A stretch of DNA of 38,163 nucleotides from Chitinophagaceae bacterium (GTDB taxonomy: Bacteria > Bacteroidota > Bacteroidia > Chitinophagales > Chitinophagaceae), in contig CANEWJ010000008.1 of NCBI GenBank assembly GCA_947442625.1, forward strand, positions 1 through 38,163, in the 5' to 3' direction. Below the pieces are notes generated by a model. It saw only the letters and a list, made by a program, of their open reading frames with translations. It was not told where the DNA came from and did not search any database. The translations under genes were made by a program, and so were the position numbers. Below are positions 34,738-38,163 of this stretch, one piece after another. Each line of letters begins with the position of its first letter. Within the stretch, counting starts at the first letter, position 1.

Positions 34738-36810
34738 TTAATAAAACTCGATGGCAACGGGTGTCGAAATCTCAAGGTCGTTGCCCGTATTTTTCAATGT
34801 GCCTGTCTTGCCGTCAAAGGAGAAAACCTGCACCCTGTCGCCATCCTGACCAGCAACAAGCACAAATTTTCCTGTTTCATCAAACCTGAAAAACCGCGGT
34901 TTCTTTACCACATCGGTATGGCTTTTTTTCTCGAGCTTACCATCCGCCAATACCTTGTACACAACCACCTGGTTGCTGGTAATCCTGTTGGAGCCAATCA
35001 GCCAGCGGCCATCAGGAGAAAGATGAATGGCGCCACTCCCATGGTCATTCTTGGTTTGCGCCGTATCGGCAATGATGGTTTGTATTTTTTTCAGACCTGC
35101 TTCTTCAACAACAAATGCATCAACCGTACCCTTCATCTCATTGATCGAGTAAGCGCGGTCTCCTTGCTTGTTGAACACAATATGCCTGGGTCCATTTCCT
35201 GGTTCCGTGGAATAGGCCAAGGGTGTTTCCTCCAATGTGCCATCGGCCTTTATCGCATGTCTGTAAATCTTGTCTGCACCCAGATCATTTACATACACGT
35301 ATTTCCCTCCGGGGGCAATCACTGCGCAATGGGCATGGGCCTTGTCTTGACGGCTCTTGTTCACACTTGAGCCACTGTAGACAATATGTTGTGCCGCTGG
35401 CAAGAGGCTTCCGTTTTCTGCTGTCTTGAAAACCGTGAGGCTTCCGCCGGAATAGTTGGCGCAGTAAATGGCCTTTTTTTTGGGGTCGAATGAGATATAG
35501 CAGGGCCCATCACCAATGGCGGGCTGGCTGTTCAACTTGATCAAGTCTCCGGTTTTCTGGTCAATGGAATAGGCCCATACTGAACCTTTCCTGTTTCCTT
35601 CTTCACCCAAGGAATAGATGTATTTCTTGTCTGGGGTGATGGCAAAATAACCGGCACTTGGATTTCTGTGTTCCCTGACAAAAGAAGATTTTCCGGTTGT
35701 TTGATCAAAGGCATAGACCTGGATACCAGGATTGCCCTTGCCCGTATAAGAACCAACATACATGAGCTTTACAGGCTTTGCTGCAAAATCATTTTGCAAT
35801 TGGTTGATGCCTGTTTGCGGCAGGGCTGTTTTGCCGGCAGCAATGGCAACCCTGTAGCGGAAAGTAACCGACTCTCCTGTTTTCAGGGTAAGGTTGCGCT
35901 CTGCCTTGCCATTGGTGAATACCTTGTCGCCCAGCGGGTTCGCGGCAAACAGGCCATAGCCCCTTGCATGCCAGTAAGTTGGGTAGCCAATGTTTTTGGG
36001 ATGATCAATGATCAGCACACTCACTGAGTCTGTTTTCATTTTGGCATACATCATGCACCAGCTGGCCTTCCTGCTCCATACATCCTCACCCTGCACACCA
36101 TTGCCATTGATATAGTTACCATTGGCAATGGTATCCGTAACTGCCTTGATAGTGGTTTCAATGCCGTTGGCATCCACAAATTTCTTGGTGGTCTTCGCAG
36201 GGATTTGCAGTTCATGCGCCATGCGCAGTCCGAGAACGCCTTCCTTGTTGTCTTTGAATACCACGGGTATGGCAGCTGTCAGTGTTGTGGTTCGATCAAT
36301 CACCCAAACCCCGTTGATTTCACTGAATTCAAATCCTGTTTGCTCAGTCAAATGTGTTTTGCCTGATTGATCATGCCATGCTGCATCATAAGATAATTTT
36401 CCTGTGGTACCACTCTGCATGCTGGTAATCTTGTCAAATTTTACCGTGCCATAGAGGTTTTTTTTATCGGCAGGAATATCATAAGAATTGTTCCAGAAAT
36501 CAAGTCCGTTTACATCACCATAATTGAACCAGAGGCCCAGGTGGTGCGGATGGTCGGTCGGTTCACCTGCAATGGGATTCATGGGAAACCCTCTGGTGAT
36601 CACGGTTCCGTTCGGTGCCTTGATGGGATACAGCACCGGCTTTGCAATGGTATCCGGAAAAAAGAAATCCGTAAAATGTTTTCCGTTGATGGTAACATGC
36701 ACAGCAGGGTTGGTTTTGTCTTTCACCAATTTCACTGCATTGTTCTGTGCATGCAAAGAAGATGTTGCTGCAAACAACAAGGCAACAACCAGAAAATTAT
36801 TTTTATTCAT
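34738..36810 (-). CDS. Exported fusion of a DUF6807 (PmoA-like) domain and a lactonase-type beta-propeller
   Basis: The 690-aa protein has a signal peptide (LLFAATSSLHA). Residues ~25-330 match the PmoA-family DUF6807: GKHFTDFFF, ITRGFPMNP, the His cluster DHPHHLGLWF (His87, 89, 90), HELQIP, GYPTYWHARGYGLFAANPLG, and the terminal SVTFRYRVAIAAG. Residues ~348-690 match the seven-bladed 6-phosphogluconolactonase (YkgB-like) family: LMYVGSYTGKGNPGIQVY, AHAHCAVIAPGGKYVYVNDLGADKI, GNGPRHIVFNKQGDRAYSINE, HGSGAIHLSPDGRWLIGSNR. The junction (TGINQLQNDFAAKPVK) is short. The two domains usually occur as separate proteins, so the fusion suggests linked steps in periplasmic sugar or lactone metabolism. 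It lies 33 bp after leuB on the same strand. Confidence 0.85.
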   Translation of the reverse strand: MNKNNFLVVALLFAATSSLHAQNNAVKLVKDKTNPAVHVTINGKHFTDFFFPDTIAKPVLYPIKAPNGTVITRGFPMNPIAGEPTDHPHHLGLWFNYGDVNGLDFWNNSYDIPADKKNLYGTVKFDKITSMQSGTTGKLSYDAAWHDQSGKTHLTEQTGFEFSEINGVWVIDRTTTLTAAIPVVFKDNKEGVLGLRMAHELQIPAKTTKKFVDANGIETTIKAVTDTIANGNYINGNGVQGEDVWSRKASWCMMYAKMKTDSVSVLIIDHPKNIGYPTYWHARGYGLFAANPLGDKVFTNGKAERNLTLKTGESVTFRYRVAIAAGKTALPQTGINQLQNDFAAKPVKLMYVGSYTGKGNPGIQVYAFDQTTGKSSFVREHRNPSAGYFAITPDKKYIYSLGEEGNRKGSVWAYSIDQKTGDLIKLNSQPAIGDGPCYISFDPKKKAIYCANYSGGSLTVFKTAENGSLLPAAQHIVYSGSSVNKSRQDKAHAHCAVIAPGGKYVYVNDLGADKIYRHAIKADGTLEETPLAYSTEPGNGPRHIVFNKQGDRAYSINEMKGTVDAFVVEEAGLKKIQTIIADTAQTKNDHGSGAIHLSPDGRWLIGSNRITSNQVVVYKVLADGKLEKKSHTDVVKKPRFFRFDETGKFVLVAGQDGDRVQVFSFDGKTGTLKNTGNDLEISTPVAIEFY

Positions 36811-36843
36811 TGGAATGGTTTACCCTATAAAAGTACTGCGTAA

Positions 36844-37914
36844 TCACAACCGCGCCAACACCTGTTCTCCCATGGCCTCAGTTCCCAGCAACATGGCCGG
36901 ATCTGTTGTTGCATCGGCAATATCCCTGGTGCGGTAACCTGCTTTCAAAACGGCATCCACTGCGTTGATCACGGCTTCCGATTCAGCCTTGAGGCCGAAA
37001 GAAATATCCAGGAGCAATGCTGCTGAAAGGATGGACGCCAGCGGGTTGGCAACGCCTTTTCCTGTAATGTCGTGCGCTGAACCATGGATGGGTTCGTATA
37101 CACCTGTTCCATCTCCGATGGATGCTGAAGCCAGCATTCCCATAGAGCCTGCAATTTGTGAAGCTTCATCTGTGAGGATATCGCCAAAAAGATTGGCTGT
37201 TACCACCACATCAAACCGCTTGGGATCCTTGATCAACAACATGGCTGTTGCATCCACAAACTGGTGTTCAACCTCAACATCCGGATATTCAAGGGCAATC
37301 TTTTGGACCACCTCTCTCCAAAGCCTGCTGGTCTCCAAAACATTGGCCTTGTCTACAGAACATACTTTCTTTCTCCTTGTTCTTGCCGCATCAAATGCTT
37401 TTCTGGCAATGCGTTCCACTTCAAACCTGCTGTACTCTGCAACATCATAGGCAGTATCCCCATCATTCTTCCTTCCTTTCTCACCGAAATAAATATCGCC
37501 AGTCAGTTCGCGGAAAAACAGGATATCCGCCCCTTTCAATATTTCAGGTTTGATGCTGGATGCATCCAGCAATTCATCAAACAATTTGATGGGACGAAGA
37601 TTGGCATACAAGCCAAGCTCCTTGCGCATTTTCAACAGACCCTGCTCTGGGCGAACCTTTGCGGTTGGATCATTGTCGTACTTTGGATGACCCACTGCAC
37701 CAAAAAGCACAGCGTCAGAGGCCTTCATTTTGGCAAGGGTTTCGTCGGGCAATGGAGATCCAGTGGCCTCAATGGCTACGTGTCCAATCAATGCCTCATC
37801 GTAGGTGAAAACATGTCCGAACTTTTCTGCTATTTTATCAAGCACTTTTTTGCCTGCTGCTGTCACTTCCTGTCCAATGCCGTCGCCGGGAACAATGAGG
37901 ATGTTTTTGTCCAT
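36844..37914 (-). CDS. leuB: 3-isopropylmalate dehydrogenase
   Basis: The 356-aa protein is of normal length for LeuB. Family landmarks run in order: the start ILIVPGDGIGQEVTAAG; LFGAVGHPKYDNDPT; the substrate loop RPEQGLLKMRKELGLYANLRPI with its arginines; FRELTGDIYFGEKG; the Lys of SVDKANVLETSRLWREVV; the metal-binding Asp set (VDATAMLLIKDPKRFDVVVTANLFGDILTDEASQ); and the NAD-binding GTGVYEPIHGSAHDITGKGVANP. LeuB oxidises 3-isopropylmalate to 2-oxoisocaproate in leucine synthesis and works in the cytosol. It lies 73 bp downstream of a LeuA-family gene. The intervening 5' leader is almost entirely a G-rich octamer repeat. Confidence 0.96.
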   Translation of the reverse strand: MDKNILIVPGDGIGQEVTAAGKKVLDKIAEKFGHVFTYDEALIGHVAIEATGSPLPDETLAKMKASDAVLFGAVGHPKYDNDPTAKVRPEQGLLKMRKELGLYANLRPIKLFDELLDASSIKPEILKGADILFFRELTGDIYFGEKGRKNDGDTAYDVAEYSRFEVERIARKAFDAARTRRKKVCSVDKANVLETSRLWREVVQKIALEYPDVEVEHQFVDATAMLLIKDPKRFDVVVTANLFGDILTDEASQIAGSMGMLASASIGDGTGVYEPIHGSAHDITGKGVANPLASILSAALLLDISFGLKAESEAVINAVDAVLKAGYRTRDIADATTDPAMLLGTEAMGEQVLARL

Positions 37915-37930
37915 GATAATGTGTATGAAG

Positions 37931-37986
37931 GTTTAGGGGTGTAGGGGTTTAGAGGTGTAGCGGTTTAAGGGTTTAGAGATGTAGGG
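37931..37986. repeat. Degenerate 8-bp G-rich tandem repeat, copy 2 (5' of leuB)
   Basis: Seven consecutive octamers on the plus strand read GTTTAGGG, GTGTAGGG, GTTTAGAG, GTGTAGCG, GTTTAAGG, GTTTAGAG, ATGTAGGG, followed by ATTAGAG running into the LeuA-family stop codon. The first four alternate GTTTAG and GTGTAG, a 16-bp higher order. The array fills most of the 73 bp between the LeuA-family and leuB genes and would be C-rich in their shared mRNA. Confidence 0.8.
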
Positions 37987-37987
37987 A

Positions 37988-38163
37988 TTAGAGCAGGTTC
38001 AGCATTTTTTGCGTGGCCTTGATGGCAGCAACAGTCTGGTCGCTGTCCAAGCCACGGGTCTTGAATTCACGGCCCTTGTATTCCCAAGTGATGATGGTTT
38101 CACAAAAAGCATCACTCTTTCCGCCAGGAGGAATGCGCACTGCATAGTCCGTCAATACAGCCA
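37988..38163 (-). CDS. 2-isopropylmalate/citramalate synthase-type enzyme, C-terminal end (LeuA regulatory domain)
   Basis: Only the last 58 residues are inside the window; the 5' part lies beyond base 38163. The translated end reads AVLTDYAVRIPPGGKSDAFC, then ITWEYKGREFKTRGLDSDQT, then VAAIKATQKMLNLL before TAA. This matches the C-terminal allosteric dimer domain of LeuA-family Claisen condensation enzymes, especially the (W/V)xxxGREFxTRGxDSDQxxAAIxA pattern. Full enzymes of this family make 2-isopropylmalate or citramalate; the domain binds the feedback amino acid (Leu or Ile). Which product is made cannot be decided from this fragment. Adjacency to leuB supports leucine synthesis. Confidence 0.8.
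   Translation of the reverse strand, partial: AVLTDYAVRIPPGGKSDAFCETIITWEYKGREFKTRGLDSDQTVAAIKATQKMLNLL

Noticed and set aside
36812-36860. Possible promoter (TTGG-N19-TACTTTTA on the minus strand) before the DUF6807-lactonase gene
   Set aside because: Both boxes have a mismatch and the -33 part lies in leuB coding sequence, so the support is too weak to list.
37264-37944. 226-codon open frame antisense to leuB
   Set aside because: It has no recognisable domain and is biased in Cys, Phe and His, as expected from the complement of leuB codons.
1-38163. CRISPR arrays, tRNA or rRNA genes, insertion sequences, prophage or defence genes
   Set aside because: No direct-repeat/spacer pattern, cloverleaf, transposase, integrase or known defence-domain gene was found on either strand.

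Overview
The window reads as chromosomal DNA of a Bacteroidota bacterium, most likely from the Chitinophagaceae or a close relative; this placement is inferred from protein content only. Supporting signs are two complete SusC/SusD outer-membrane uptake pairs plus part of a third SusD, three secreted proteins ending in the type IX secretion (T9SS) type-B sorting domain, a PorP/SprF protein, many lipoproteins with a Cys after a short signal, weak Shine-Dalgarno sequences, and a few promoter-like sites resembling the Bacteroidota TTTG / TAnnTTTG pattern. No tRNA, rRNA, insertion sequence, prophage or CRISPR array was seen. No stretch longer than 300 bases lacks a gene.

Layout. 1-1.8 kb (+): the 3' part of a SusD-like gene and a DUF4397-type lipoprotein, closed by a strong terminator. 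1.8-11.8 kb: a surface-protein island. Two tandem IgGFc-binding/PKD/T9SS paralogues (-) are divergent from a giant Asp-box beta-propeller T9SS protein (+) that is followed by its probable PorP/SprF partner. 11.9-13.7 kb (-): an LVIVD-repeat lipoprotein and a small beta-barrel protein. 13.8-15.9 kb: a family 2 glycosyltransferase (-) divergent from a DctA-type C4-dicarboxylate symporter (+). 16.0-20.7 kb (-): SusC/SusD pair A, divergent from a secreted alpha/beta hydrolase. 21.7-24.9 kb: TcdA (-), a Tat-exported sugar isomerase-like TIM barrel (+), and a cytochrome c/PQQ-type sugar dehydrogenase fusion (-). 25.1-30.1 kb (-): SusC/SusD pair B, divergent from an exported M14 peptidase (30.4-33.1 kb, +). 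33.2-38.2 kb (-): a co-directional run of LeuA-family C-terminus, leuB, a DUF6807-lactonase fusion, an exported RidA-family protein and a bile-acid/sodium-symporter (BASS) family transporter.

How the parts may work together. The cell surface dominates: capture and import of polymers or oligomers (SusCD with an adjacent hydrolase or peptidase), a T9SS-displayed adhesin or matrix module, and periplasmic sugar oxidation (sugar dehydrogenase, isomerase-like enzyme, lactonase). The most unusual DNA-level signal is a degenerate 8-bp G-rich repeat found in two separate intergenic regions, immediately 5' of leuB and of tcdA. No wholly new defence or mobile system is evident. The best candidates for under-described biology are the tandem IgGFc/PKD cargo genes with their neighbours, the DUF6807-lactonase fusion, and the leucine genes followed by an exported RidA and a BASS transporter.
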